Below, one piece after another: positions 31,332 through 39,717 of a stretch of 41,194 bases of DNA (position 1 is the stretch's first letter; each line of letters begins with the position of its first letter). The notes below the pieces were generated by a model. That model was not told where the DNA came from, searched no databases, and worked only from the letters and a program-made list of their open reading frames with translations. A program made the position numbers and the translations under genes. This DNA is from an uncultured Prevotellaceae bacterium (GTDB taxonomy: Bacteria > Bacteroidota > Bacteroidia > Bacteroidales > Muribaculaceae). Location: positions 1-41,194 of the forward strand of contig CALGGO010000089.1 in the NCBI GenBank assembly GCA_937916085.1, read 5' to 3'.

Positions 31332-32300
31332 TCAACTCTTCACTGATTCAAGCCCTACTGTGGTGTCGATATTATACCGGGGGCGATTCTTTACCTCAGT
31401 ATAGATTTTGCCCACATATTCGCCAATGATGCCAAGTCCTATTAACACAAAAGCTCCGACCAACCAGATGGACAAAATGATTGATGGCCAGCCCGATACG
31501 GCTCTGCCCATAAAGTAGGCGCAAAGCACATAAATCAGCATTATCAGGGCAATAAAGAGGAAAAGCAATCCCACCTGCATCACCAGGCGAACAGGTTTCA
31601 TACTGAACGAGGTGATGCCGTCGATGGCAAAGTTCACCATCTTCTTAAATGGGTACTTGCTCTCTCCAGCGATGCGTGCCGAGCGGTTGTAATATACACA
31701 GTCGGTCTTGTAGCCAAGCTTGGTGACGATGCCACGGATGAACAAGTTTCGCTCCTTGTAGTCGAGCAGAGCCAGCACGGCACGGCGACTCATCAAGCGA
31801 TAGTCGGCATGGTTCTCTATAGTCGAAACGCCAAGCCATTTCATTAGGCGATAGAACATGTTGGCTGTGGTGCGCTTGAACCAAGTGTCGGTCTTACGCT
31901 CTTTACGCACCCCAAACACAATGTCGCAGCCGTCCTTATATCGTTCCACCATCTTCGGAATTACGGTGATATCGTCTTGCAGGTCGGCATCGATGCTCAC
32001 GGTGATGTCGCAATGCTCCACAGCGGCGGCAAGCCCAGCCATCAGCGCATTCTGGTGACCGCTGTTGCACGCCAGTTTCACACCTGCCACCCTGCCGTTT
32101 TCAGCAGCCAGCCTCTCGATGATTTCCCAGGTGTCGTCGCGAGAGCCGTCATCAACATATAGCAGTTTGCTCTCTTGGGCGATGATATCCTGTGATATCA
32201 TCTCATCCATCAACTTGGCAAGCTTAGCGTGCGACTGCGGCAATGCCTCACGTTCATTGAAGCAGGGCACCACAATATAGAGAACAGGATTATTTTTCAT
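31332..32300 (-). CDS. GtrB-like polyprenyl-phosphate glycosyltransferase
   Basis: The product (322 residues from the ATG at 32300) is a GT2 enzyme that transfers a sugar from a nucleotide donor to undecaprenyl phosphate at the inner membrane. The N-terminal LYIVVPCFNEREALP, the YVDDGSRDDTWEII and SIDADLQDD (DXD) motifs, HADYRLMSRRAVLALL and RSARIAGESKYPFKKM are standard. Two C-terminal membrane helices (about 235-300) and the GIIGEYVGKIYTEVKNRP tail place it with GtrB/ArnC-type enzymes. The start at 32300 overlaps the stop of the upstream small gene as ATGA, indicating translational coupling, and is preferred over 32306. The YfhO-like gene follows and may use the lipid-linked sugar. Confidence 0.93.
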   Translation of the reverse strand: MKNNPVLYIVVPCFNEREALPQSHAKLAKLMDEMISQDIIAQESKLLYVDDGSRDDTWEIIERLAAENGRVAGVKLACNSGHQNALMAGLAAAVEHCDITVSIDADLQDDITVIPKMVERYKDGCDIVFGVRKERKTDTWFKRTTANMFYRLMKWLGVSTIENHADYRLMSRRAVLALLDYKERNLFIRGIVTKLGYKTDCVYYNRSARIAGESKYPFKKMVNFAIDGITSFSMKPVRLVMQVGLLFLFIALIMLIYVLCAYFMGRAVSGWPSIILSIWLVGAFVLIGLGIIGEYVGKIYTEVKNRPRYNIDTTVGLESVKS

Positions 32301-32557
32301 GAGCATAGTTTGTCGTTTATCGTTTTTCGGGGATCGGATATCGGAGATCGAAGATCGGGAACTTCTCCACTCTCCACTCTGTACTTGCCACTCTCACCGT
32401 CAGCATCAAGCTCGATGTCTTTATCGGCGAGATCACCCTTGATGGGACCTGCAAGTCTCAAGTTGTTCCCCTTCTTCTTGCGCTTCTTTGCACTCGGCGA
32501 CGAGAACAAAACTATAAGACAAAACACTATTATTATAGTAAATATAAACTTTGACAT
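32297..32557 (-). CDS. Small single-span membrane protein leading the glycosyltransferase operon
   Basis: The 86-residue product has one N-terminal membrane helix (FIFTIIIVFCLIVLFSS), then a basic stretch (AKKRKKKG) and an acidic, hydrophilic tail. It starts 34 bases from a strong promoter (32591-32621) and its TGA overlaps the transferase ATG, so it is the first cistron. The basic stretch after the helix predicts N-out/C-in topology. Codons for the tail (DLRSPISDPRKT) are a GATCGGA heptamer array, so the C-terminus is probably unconserved. No family was recognised. Confidence 0.65.
   Translation of the reverse strand: MSKFIFTIIIVFCLIVLFSSPSAKKRKKKGNNLRLAGPIKGDLADKDIELDADGESGKYRVESGEVPDLRSPISDPRKTINDKLCS
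32332..32359. repeat. GATCGGA heptamer array in the small membrane-protein gene
   Basis: Units GATCGGA, TATCGGA, GATCGAA and GATCGGG run contiguously and are translated as part of the C-terminal tail of the minus-strand small protein. The preceding flank is shared with the array inside the YfhO-like gene. Confidence 0.85.
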
Positions 32558-32590
32558 TTATATATTATATTTATTTTCACATTATCGCTG

Positions 32591-32621
32591 CAAAGTTACA
32601 ATCAATTGATTAATCTTCCAA
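32591..32621 (-). promoter_or_regulatory. Promoter of the small protein-GT-YfhO operon
   Basis: Minus strand TTG (32619-32621), exactly 20 bases, TAACTTTG (32591-32598). Confidence 0.75.
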
Positions 32622-32697
32622 ATAAAACATGATTTTCAAACAAAGATGTGTTTATTTTTTTGTCAAACAATTGCAAACAATTAAAAACAAAAAACTA

Positions 32698-32758
32698 GTT
32701 GACAAGTTAACAAGTTGACGAGCAGATAGAAGTTGTGCTTGTTTACTCGTTAACTTGA
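32698..32758. repeat. Inverted octamer-type hairpin
   Basis: CAAGTTAACAAGTTGACGAGCA-type words at the left face TGCTTGTTTACTCGTTAACTTG-type words at the right, forming imperfectly matched arms of about 22 bases with 8-base internal periodicity. The words resemble those of the elements around cvfB. The spacer 32622-32872 holds no gene. Confidence 0.6.
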
Positions 32759-32872
32759 TTGCTCGAAGCTTTTTTCTCGCTCAATCGCATTTTAATTAGT
32801 TTTAATTCGTTTAATTAGTTGTACTAAAAAATCCGTGCTGCGTAAGTGTTTTTATGGGTTTGCGCTAATTAT

Positions 32873-32940
32873 GATAAATAAGGCTGTGCCTCGGAAAAAC
32901 TCAAATAAATTTGGTTTTTCTCTCGACTTGCACTAATTTT
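32873..32940 (+). repeat. Second copy of the promoter-bearing repeat
   Basis: GATAAATAAGGCTGTGCCTCGG, an A-run/T-run hairpin and CTTGCACTAATTTT correspond to 22164-22245. The -7 position here reads TAATTTTA, so the promoter may be weak. It precedes mutA by about 130 bases, the same distance as the other copy from its gene. Confidence 0.6.
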
Positions 32941-32984
32941 ATTTAAAAACAAGGTGAAAACTACCTTATTTCGCATTTTATTAG

Positions 32985-32992
32985 TACCTTTG
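32985..32992 (+). promoter_or_regulatory. -7 box for mutAB
   Basis: TACCTTTG lies 76 bases before the mutA ATG. The -33 region lacks a clear TTG. No cobalamin riboswitch was recognised in the leader. Confidence 0.5.
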
Positions 32993-33067
32993 CAGTCGTT
33001 TTTGGGAAACTATTTTTTTGACACGGAATTTTTTTACGTTACTATATAAAAATCACTTTTAAAAGTT

Positions 33068-34888
33068 ATGGCAGAAAAATTTGAAAAATTGTTCGACCAA
33101 TTCGCGCCTGTCACTCCCGAGGAGTGGCGCGCTAAGGCTGAAGTCGATCTCAAGGGTGCAGACTACAGCAAGAAGATGATTTGGCGGACAAACGAAGGTT
33201 TCAACGTTGAGCCCATCTACCGTGGCGTAGACATTGAGAACCTCAAGACCACCGAGTCGCTTCCTGGCGAATATCCTTTCGTGAGAGGTACTCGTGTGAA
33301 CAATGACTGGTATGTGCGTCAAGACATTGACGTTACCGATGTGAAAGCCGCCAATGCCAAGGCTCTTGAAATCTTGAACAAAGGAATCAACGATGTGTGC
33401 TTCAAGCTTCCTCACGGACAGAGCGTTGACATCGCTGCTCTTCTTGACAAGGTTGACGTGAACCTCGTGGCTATCGACATCAACTGCTGCCCCAAAGTGG
33501 CTGCCGATGTTGCCAAGCAGCTCGTGGCTGTTATCGAGAAGCAGGGCGCTCAAGAGACATTTGTTGGCTCAGTCAACTTCGACCCCTTCCGTCGCTATTT
33601 CAAGCATGGCGAGCCCTTCCCTGGCGACATGGTTGCCATGGCAAAAGAGATGCTCGACATCGCGAAACCCGTCAAGAACCTGCGCGTGCTCAGTGTTGAC
33701 GCTATCCTGCTCAACAACGCTGGCGCTTTCATCTACCAAGAGCTTGGCTACGCCCTGGCTTGGGGTAATGAGTGGATGGCGATGCTCACCGAGGCTGGCG
33801 TTCCAGCACAAGAGGTGGCTCGCCGCATCAAGTTCAACATGGGAGTCTCTACAGTCTATTTCATGGAGATTGCCAAGTTCCGTGCCGCCCGCATGCTGTG
33901 GGCACAAATCGTGAAGCAGTACAACCCCGAGTGCGACTGCGCTTGCAAGATGGTTGTCAATGCCGCCACTACCGAGTTCACGCAGACCGTGTTTGACTCT
34001 TACGTTAACCTTCTCCGCAGCCAGACACAAGCCATGTCGGCAGCCCTGGCAGGCGTTGACTCTATCGTTGTCGCTCCATTTGACAAGGCATATCAGGCTC
34101 CCGACGACTTCAGCGAGCGCATCGCCCGCAACCAGCAGATTCTTCTCAAAGAAGAGAGTCACCTCGACAAGGTTACTGACCCCGCCGGAGGTTCCTACTA
34201 TGTAGAGATGCTCACCATGTCGATAGCACAGGAAGGTTGGAAACTCTTCCTCGACGTGGAAGACAAGGGTGGCTTCAAGGCTGTGCAAGAGACTGGAGAG
34301 ATTACCGCCACTGTCAATGCAAGCGCTAAAGCCCGCTTCGACAAGGTGGCCAAGCGCCGTGAACAGCTGCTCGGCACGAACCAGTTCCCCAACTTCACCG
34401 AGAAGAGCGACGGCAAAGCCGCTAATATCAACTACGAGGCACAACCCGAGAACGTTTTGAACCGTCAGCGCCTCGCCACTCACTTTGAGCAGTTGCGTCT
34501 CGCTACCGAGAATGCCGCTCACACCCCCAAAGTGTTTATGCTAACCATCGGTAACCTTACCATGCGTCTGGCTCGTGCTCAGTTCAGCAGCAACTTCTTT
34601 GCTTGCGCTGGTTACGAGATCATCGACAACAACGGTTTCAAAACCGTTGAGGAAGGTATCGACGCCGCTCTCGAGAAGAAGGCCGACGTTATCGTGCTTT
34701 GCTCGAGCGACCCTGAATATGATGAGTATGCTCCTGCTGCTTTCAAGTATCTTGACGGGCGCGCCGAGTTTGTGATTGCCGGTCCCGAGAACGACTCGTT
34801 CAAGGAGCTTGGTATCAAGTACTTTATCAACGTGAAGAGCAATGTGCAAGCCACATTGACCGAATTTAATGCTAAACTTTTAAAATAA
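33068..34888 (+). CDS. mutA: Methylmalonyl-CoA mutase small subunit
   Basis: The 606-residue protein is the non-catalytic beta subunit of the B12-dependent heterodimer that interconverts succinyl-CoA and methylmalonyl-CoA on the way to propionate. The N-terminal FEKLFDQFAPVTPEEWRAKAEVDLKG, given at residues about 3-28, the TIM-barrel region and the degenerate cobalamin-like C-terminal domain (without the DxHxxG motif) are as expected. Length is close to the family norm. mutB begins 9 bases downstream. Confidence 0.95.
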   Translation: MAEKFEKLFDQFAPVTPEEWRAKAEVDLKGADYSKKMIWRTNEGFNVEPIYRGVDIENLKTTESLPGEYPFVRGTRVNNDWYVRQDIDVTDVKAANAKALEILNKGINDVCFKLPHGQSVDIAALLDKVDVNLVAIDINCCPKVAADVAKQLVAVIEKQGAQETFVGSVNFDPFRRYFKHGEPFPGDMVAMAKEMLDIAKPVKNLRVLSVDAILLNNAGAFIYQELGYALAWGNEWMAMLTEAGVPAQEVARRIKFNMGVSTVYFMEIAKFRAARMLWAQIVKQYNPECDCACKMVVNAATTEFTQTVFDSYVNLLRSQTQAMSAALAGVDSIVVAPFDKAYQAPDDFSERIARNQQILLKEESHLDKVTDPAGGSYYVEMLTMSIAQEGWKLFLDVEDKGGFKAVQETGEITATVNASAKARFDKVAKRREQLLGTNQFPNFTEKSDGKAANINYEAQPENVLNRQRLATHFEQLRLATENAAHTPKVFMLTIGNLTMRLARAQFSSNFFACAGYEIIDNNGFKTVEEGIDAALEKKADVIVLCSSDPEYDEYAPAAFKYLDGRAEFVIAGPENDSFKELGIKYFINVKSNVQATLTEFNAKLLK

Positions 34889-34897
34889 TCGAGCAAC

Positions 34898-37033
34898 ATG
34901 AGACCAAATTTCAAAAACATAGACATAGCTAACGAGGCGTTCAACCAAGAACACAAGCCTCTGCATCTTGCCGAACCCTGGCGCAACGCCGAGTTGCTCG
35001 ACATCAAGCAAGTATATACTAAGGAAGACATTGAGGGTCTTGAGCACCTCAACTTCGTGGCAGGTATCCCTCCTTTCCTGGGAGGTCCTTACAGCCTCAT
35101 GTACCCCTTCCGCCCCTGGACAGTGCGCCAGTATGCCGGCTTCTCGACAGCTGCCGAGAGTAATGCTTTCTACCGCCGCAACCTGGCTTCGGGTCAGAAG
35201 GGTCTGTCTGTAGCATTCGACCTTCCTACACACCGTGGCTACAACGCCGACAATCAGCGTGTAGTTGGTGACGTGGGTAAAGCAGGTGTTTCTATCTGCT
35301 CGGTCGAGGACATGAAGGTTCTCTTCGACGGAATTCCTCTTGAGACCATGTCTGTTTCTATGACCATGAACGGTGCCGTGCTGCCCATTATGGCGTTCTA
35401 CATCGTTTCAGGTCTTGAGCAAGGTGCTCAGCTTGAGCACATGGCTGGTACAATACAGAACGATATCCTCAAGGAGTTCATGGTGCGCAACACCTATATC
35501 TATCCTCCTAAGTTCTCGATGCAAATCATTGCCAGCATCTTTGAGTACACCTCAAAGTATATGCCTAAGTTCAACTCTATCTCAATTTCTGGTTACCACA
35601 TGCAGGAGGCTGGTGCAACAGCCGACATCGAGCTCGCCTACACTCTTGCCGACGGTATGGACTACATCCGCACCGGTGTGAACGCAGGTCTTAGCGTTGA
35701 CGCCTTTGCGCCACGTCTGTCGTTCTTCTGGGGCATCTCGATGAACTTCTTCACCGAAATCGCCAAGATGCGTGCAGGTCGCTTGCTGTGGGCGAAGATT
35801 GTGAAGAGCTTTGGCGCTGAGAATCCCAAGTCGATGTCGCTGCGTACTCACAGCCAGACTTCGGGTTGGTCGCTTACCGCACAAGACCCATTCAACAATG
35901 TGGGCCGCACCTGCATCGAGGCGATGGCTGCCGCTCTGGGTCACACCCAGTCGCTGCACACCAATGCGCTCGACGAGGCAATTGCTCTACCTACCGACTT
36001 CTCGGCACGTATCGCACGTAACACCCAGATTTACATCCAACAAGAGACTTATGTTACCAAGGCTATCGATCCTTGGGCAGGTTCTTACTATGTGGAGCGA
36101 CTCACCCACGAACTCGCACACAAGGCTTGGGAGCACATCCAGGAGATTGAGAAACTTGGCGGTATGGCAAAGGCGATTGAGACTGGCGTGCCCAAGATGC
36201 GCATCGAGGAGGCAGCAGCTCGCACTCAGGCTCGTATCGACAGTGGCTCTCAGACCATCGTGGGCATCAACAAGTATGCCCTCGAGAAAGAGGCACCTAT
36301 CGACATCCTTGAAATTGACAACACCGAGGTTCGCAACGAGCAGGTAGCACGCCTCGAGGAGTTGCGCAAGAACCGCGACGAGGCCAAGGTGCAGGCCGAC
36401 CTCAAAGCCATCACCGAGTGCGTTCGCACTGGAGAAGGCAATCTGCTGGCACTAGCAGTAGAGGCTGCCAAAGACCGCGCTTCGCTCGGTGAGATTAGTG
36501 ATGCCTGCGAGGAAGTCGTAGGCCGTTATAAAGCAGTTGTTAAAACCATTTCAGGCGTGTATTCGGCAGAAGCAATTTCAGATCCCGACCTCAAGCGCGC
36601 ACGTGAGCTCACTGCTCAGTTTGCCAAGAAAGAAGGTCGCCAACCTCGTATCATGATTGCCAAGATGGGACAGGACGGTCACGACCGTGGTGCCAAGGTG
36701 GTTGCCACTGGTTATGCCGACTGCGGCTTTGACGTAGATATGGGACCATTGTTCCAGACTCCCGAGGAGAGTGCTCGTCAAGCAGTGGAGAACGACGTAA
36801 ACGTGATGGGCGTTTCTTCTCTCGCCGCTGGTCACAAGACCCTTATCCCCGCCGTTATCGAGGAGCTCAAGAAGCTTGGCCGTGAGGACATCATCGTCAC
36901 CGCTGGTGGTGTGATTCCTATGCAAGACTACGACTTCCTTTACAAGGCTGGCGTAGCTGCCATCTTCGGTCCTGGTACTTCGGTGATGAAGAGTGCCATC
37001 AAGGTGATGGAAATCTTGCTCGACGAGGAGTGA
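34898..37033 (+). CDS. mutB: Methylmalonyl-CoA mutase large subunit
   Basis: The 711-residue catalytic subunit has the substrate-binding barrel, including TVRQYAGFSTAAESNAFY and QRVVGDVGKAGVSICSVEDM, and SLRTHSQTSGWSLT. The C-terminal cobalamin-binding domain starts near residue 580 with GQDGHDRGAK, containing the DxHxxG lower-ligand histidine. GVSSLAAGHKTLIP and VTAGGVIPMQDY are also typical. It acts in the succinate-propionate pathway. The gene is co-transcribed with mutA and followed by a bidirectional-looking terminator. No meaB or epimerase gene is in the window. Confidence 0.97.
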   Translation: MRPNFKNIDIANEAFNQEHKPLHLAEPWRNAELLDIKQVYTKEDIEGLEHLNFVAGIPPFLGGPYSLMYPFRPWTVRQYAGFSTAAESNAFYRRNLASGQKGLSVAFDLPTHRGYNADNQRVVGDVGKAGVSICSVEDMKVLFDGIPLETMSVSMTMNGAVLPIMAFYIVSGLEQGAQLEHMAGTIQNDILKEFMVRNTYIYPPKFSMQIIASIFEYTSKYMPKFNSISISGYHMQEAGATADIELAYTLADGMDYIRTGVNAGLSVDAFAPRLSFFWGISMNFFTEIAKMRAGRLLWAKIVKSFGAENPKSMSLRTHSQTSGWSLTAQDPFNNVGRTCIEAMAAALGHTQSLHTNALDEAIALPTDFSARIARNTQIYIQQETYVTKAIDPWAGSYYVERLTHELAHKAWEHIQEIEKLGGMAKAIETGVPKMRIEEAAARTQARIDSGSQTIVGINKYALEKEAPIDILEIDNTEVRNEQVARLEELRKNRDEAKVQADLKAITECVRTGEGNLLALAVEAAKDRASLGEISDACEEVVGRYKAVVKTISGVYSAEAISDPDLKRARELTAQFAKKEGRQPRIMIAKMGQDGHDRGAKVVATGYADCGFDVDMGPLFQTPEESARQAVENDVNVMGVSSLAAGHKTLIPAVIEELKKLGREDIIVTAGGVIPMQDYDFLYKAGVAAIFGPGTSVMKSAIKVMEILLDEE

Positions 37034-37061
37034 TTCCTCTCTTAAGAGCAATACATCATAT

Positions 37062-37097
37062 AAAAATCGCTCAACAACTTAACGTTGGGCGATTTTT
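37062..37097 (+). terminator. Terminator after mutB
   Basis: AAAAATCGCTCAAC (37062-37075) pairs with GTTGGGCGATTTTT (37084-37097), one G-U pair. The stem ends in A- and T-runs, so it can work in both directions. Confidence 0.85.
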
Positions 37098-37132
37098 GTG
37101 ACATCTTTTACCGCTTTTTCCAAAAAATGTTG

Positions 37133-37140
37133 TAATTTTG
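37133..37140 (+). promoter_or_regulatory. -7 box of the 74-residue protein gene
   Basis: TAATTTTG lies 20 bases before the ATG at 37161. This placement rules out the earlier in-frame ATG at 37098, which lies just after the terminator and upstream of the box. Confidence 0.6.
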
Positions 37141-37160
37141 CAAGTTGTAATAAAACAAAT

Positions 37161-37385
37161 ATGGGAATACTAAAAAATTTTGAAAGCTGGGCAAACAGCG
37201 AAAGCGACAACAACTCTTCAAATAAGAGAAGAGGATTTGAGCCTTGGGCTCATCCAAAACGTGAAGACTTCACTCGTCCAAGCACAAATCCTGCACAAGA
37301 CGTTGACGATGCGGCACTCTACAACCCGCACAGTGAGTATCACAACTATCACGAAGACATTGACGATGTGGTAGATGATGATTAA
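37161..37385 (+). CDS. Small hydrophilic protein of unknown function
   Basis: The 74-residue product begins MGILKNFESWANSES, has a basic middle (NKRRGFEPWAHPKRED) and ends in an acidic run (EDIDDVVDDD). It has no signal or membrane segment and looks largely disordered. The start follows the TAATTTTG box. It lies 30 bases before the PorT-like barrel gene on the same strand and may share its transcript. I do not recognise a family. Confidence 0.65.
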   Translation: MGILKNFESWANSESDNNSSNKRRGFEPWAHPKREDFTRPSTNPAQDVDDAALYNPHSEYHNYHEDIDDVVDDD

Positions 37386-37415
37386 AATGATTAATATTTT
37401 TAAAACTATATCGAA

Positions 37416-38279
37416 ATGAAAAAATTAATGTTACTGGCTGTTGCCGTAATCACAGCGCTAAGCATGTCGGCACAGTCGTTTGAAGACTTCTTCTCTTCGG
37501 AGAAATCTAAAGAAAAAGTCACTTTTGGATTCCGCGTGGGACTCAACATCAATGGTATGAGAAATAATATCCACGACAATGACATCTCAAAGATTTTCAG
37601 TGACCAACCCTACAAGCTCGACGTGCGCAAGAAAGCAGGCATCAATTTTGGTGTGAGTATCGACATACCTGTGCTCAAAAGTTTGTGGGTAAACACTGGT
37701 GTCTATTACAGTGCTGGCGGTGCCAAGTTCAGCTTCAGGCAGGATAACAGCAAGGTGGTTGAAGGTACCTATCTTGATGACTATACTGCCAATATTACAA
37801 TGCACAACATTCGCATCCCTGTGCAGGCATCTTATCGTTATAACATCAACAACAACTACCAGCTTCAAGTGAATCTGGGTCCTTATTTCGCCTACGGCAT
37901 AGGAGGCAAGGCCTATATACATAACGATGTGAAGAAAGAGAAACTCGGCTCGCTTGTGCTCACTGGCAATCCTAAGTTTATCTACATCACTCCAATGGAT
38001 GACAATGATGGAACTTCAATGCTTGACCCTGGTCAAGCCGACCGCGACGAGGTGAAAATTCTTGGTGTGGCTAATATCAACGACAACAACAGCAACTATG
38101 TGAACCCATTTGATGTGGGCATAGCATTTGGAGCAGGCGTGACCTTCAACAAAAAGTATTTTGCTGGCTTCAACTACGATGGCGGTCTTGTCAATGTCAA
38201 CGGCAAGCGCACACGCGCACTCAACCACAACACCGTCAAGAATCACACGTTCTCTATTAACGTGGGTTACAACTTCTAA
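37416..38279 (+). CDS. PorT-family outer-membrane beta-barrel protein
   Basis: The 287-residue protein has a signal peptide (cleavage after MSAQ) and an eight-stranded-type barrel: GFRVGLNINGMR at the first strand, alternating VNTGVYYSAGGAKF, IRIPVQASYRYNI and LQVNLGPYFAYGIGG, and a final strand ending in VGYNF. This is the PorT/outer-membrane-protein-beta-barrel pattern widespread in Bacteroidales. A specific secretion role as for Porphyromonas PorT is not implied. It ends in a strong terminator. Confidence 0.82.
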   Translation: MKKLMLLAVAVITALSMSAQSFEDFFSSEKSKEKVTFGFRVGLNINGMRNNIHDNDISKIFSDQPYKLDVRKKAGINFGVSIDIPVLKSLWVNTGVYYSAGGAKFSFRQDNSKVVEGTYLDDYTANITMHNIRIPVQASYRYNINNNYQLQVNLGPYFAYGIGGKAYIHNDVKKEKLGSLVLTGNPKFIYITPMDDNDGTSMLDPGQADRDEVKILGVANINDNNSNYVNPFDVGIAFGAGVTFNKKYFAGFNYDGGLVNVNGKRTRALNHNTVKNHTFSINVGYNF

Positions 38280-38298
38280 CATGCTCAGTCATATCACG

Positions 38299-38335
38299 CA
38301 AAGCACCGCTCGGACACATTGCGAGCGGTGCTTTG
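38299..38335 (+). terminator. Strong hairpin terminator after the PorT-like gene
   Basis: CAAAGCACCGCTCG (38299-38312) pairs perfectly with CGAGCGGTGCTTTG (38322-38335) around a 9-base loop, 20 bases after the stop. Confidence 0.85.
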
Positions 38336-38367
38336 TGGGCAATAAAACTAAAAAACATTAAAATGAC

Positions 38368-38397
38368 TTGCTATGTGGCGAATTATGTGTAACTTTG
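38368..38397 (+). promoter_or_regulatory. bamD-rpoZ promoter
   Basis: TTG (38368-38370), 19 bases, TAACTTTG (38390-38397), 21 bases before the bamD ATG. Confidence 0.75.
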
Positions 38398-38417
38398 CAC
38401 GCTAATTAAATAATGTA

Positions 38418-39224
38418 ATGACACGTCGCTTAATATTAATATTGTCGCTGGTTGCTGTGCTTTCTTCTTGTGGCGAGTACAGCAAAGTAATGAAAAGCAG
38501 CGATTATAATTATAAATACACTTACGCCAAGCAGGCTTTTGAGAACAAAAAATATACTCAGGCCTATACTATTCTCACCGATCTTGTGCCCATTTTCAAA
38601 GGTACAGAGAAGGGTGAGGAATGTCTTTATCTGCTTGGGCTGAGCTACTACGAGAACCACGATTACTTGAATTCGGGCTCATTCTTCAGGCAATACTATA
38701 CTCAGTATCCAAAGGGACAGTTCGCCGAGTTGGCTCGTTTTTATGCTGGTTATGGCTACTACCTCGACTCTCCCGAGCCTCAACTGGACCAGAGCGAGAC
38801 AGTAAAGGCTATTGAGGAGTTGCAGGCGTTCCTCGATTACTTCCCTAAGAGCGACAAGGTGGCGATAGCACAAAACGCCATCTTCGAGCTGCAAGACAAG
38901 CTAGTGCTCAAAGAGCTGGAGAATGCCCAACTCTACTACAATCTGGGCAGCTACTTGGGCAACAATTATGAGAGTGCTGTGATTACAGCTAAGAATGCCA
39001 TCAAAGCTTACCCTTACAGCAAGTATAAGGAGAAACTTGAGATGCTCATCCTCAAGTCACGGTTTAAAGAGGCACAGATGAGTGTTGACGAGAAGAAGGA
39101 GGAGCGCTTCCGCACTGTGGTTGACGAATACTACGCTTACATCAACGACTTCCCCAGCAGCGAGAACCGCAAAGAAGCCGACAACATCTTCAAGATTGCC
39201 GACAAATTCTTAAACCGCAAGTAG
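38418..39224 (+). CDS. bamD: Outer-membrane assembly lipoprotein BamD
   Basis: The 268-residue lipoprotein has its lipobox at LSSC (Cys18) and five TPR-like units, including YTYAKQAFENKKYTQAYTILTDLVP and CLYLLGLSYYENHDYLNSGSFF. It is the periplasmic, outer-membrane-anchored partner of BamA in beta-barrel insertion, needed for the FadL- and PorT-like barrels in this window. The rpoZ gene follows 74 bases downstream, the usual Bacteroidales order. The spacer has short ATTAGAG-like repeats (about 39238-39266). Confidence 0.93.
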   Translation: MTRRLILILSLVAVLSSCGEYSKVMKSSDYNYKYTYAKQAFENKKYTQAYTILTDLVPIFKGTEKGEECLYLLGLSYYENHDYLNSGSFFRQYYTQYPKGQFAELARFYAGYGYYLDSPEPQLDQSETVKAIEELQAFLDYFPKSDKVAIAQNAIFELQDKLVLKELENAQLYYNLGSYLGNNYESAVITAKNAIKAYPYSKYKEKLEMLILKSRFKEAQMSVDEKKEERFRTVVDEYYAYINDFPSSENRKEADNIFKIADKFLNRK

Positions 39225-39298
39225 CGCTGCGCGCTGATTAAGGATTAGAGATTTAAAGATTAGAGAATAATAACACCCATAATAAAATTATAGATACA

Positions 39299-39643
39299 AT
39301 GGCTATCGATTACAAGAAATCAAATGCTCCACAAAACACAACTGTTCACGACTTGATTGATCTCGCGGAGCAAACGGGCAACATCTATGAGACAGTGGCT
39401 ATAATTGGCAAACGCGCCAATCAAATCTCGGCCGACATGAAGAACGACCTGGAGAAAAAACTCCAAGAGTTCACCGAGAAGACCGACAACCTCGAGGAAA
39501 TCTCAGAGAACCGCGAACAAATTGAGATCTCGAAATATTATGAGAAACTGCCAAAATCAACACTCATCGCCACTAAAGAGTATGAGGACGGCAAGTTGTA
39601 CTTCCGCAACGTGAGCAAGGAGAAAGACGGTCTTGACTTCTAA
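39299..39643 (+). CDS. rpoZ: RNA polymerase omega subunit (RpoZ/Rpb6-like)
   Basis: The 114-residue protein matches the Bacteroidota omega subunit, which stabilises the beta' subunit of RNA polymerase. The core GNIYETVAIIGKRANQISADMK carries the conserved R-A-x-Q-I helix, followed by a charged helix (LEKKLQEFTEKTDNLEEISE). It follows bamD on the same strand and is terminated by a clear hairpin. Confidence 0.88.
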   Translation: MAIDYKKSNAPQNTTVHDLIDLAEQTGNIYETVAIIGKRANQISADMKNDLEKKLQEFTEKTDNLEEISENREQIEISKYYEKLPKSTLIATKEYEDGKLYFRNVSKEKDGLDF

Positions 39644-39669
39644 GGCTTGACCACAACACAATGCAAAGA

Positions 39670-39695
39670 GCCGCGACACCCTGAAATGTCGCGGC
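39670..39695 (+). terminator. Terminator after rpoZ
   Basis: GCCGCGACA (39670-39678) pairs with TGTCGCGGC (39687-39695), followed by CCTG and a T-run of six. Confidence 0.9.
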
Positions 39696-39717
39696 CCTGT
39701 TTTTTCTGTTGTTGCGG

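Noticed and set aside
32622..33060. Cobalamin riboswitch before mutAB
   Set aside because: No B12-box-like conserved segment or junction was recognised; the region is AT-rich and holds the repeat and hairpin described.
33569..34522. 317-codon minus-strand frame inside mutA, and similar shadows in mutB, cvfB and the cohesin-dockerin gene
   Set aside because: Shadows of strongly coded genes on the opposite strand, with no promoter and no recognisable protein features.
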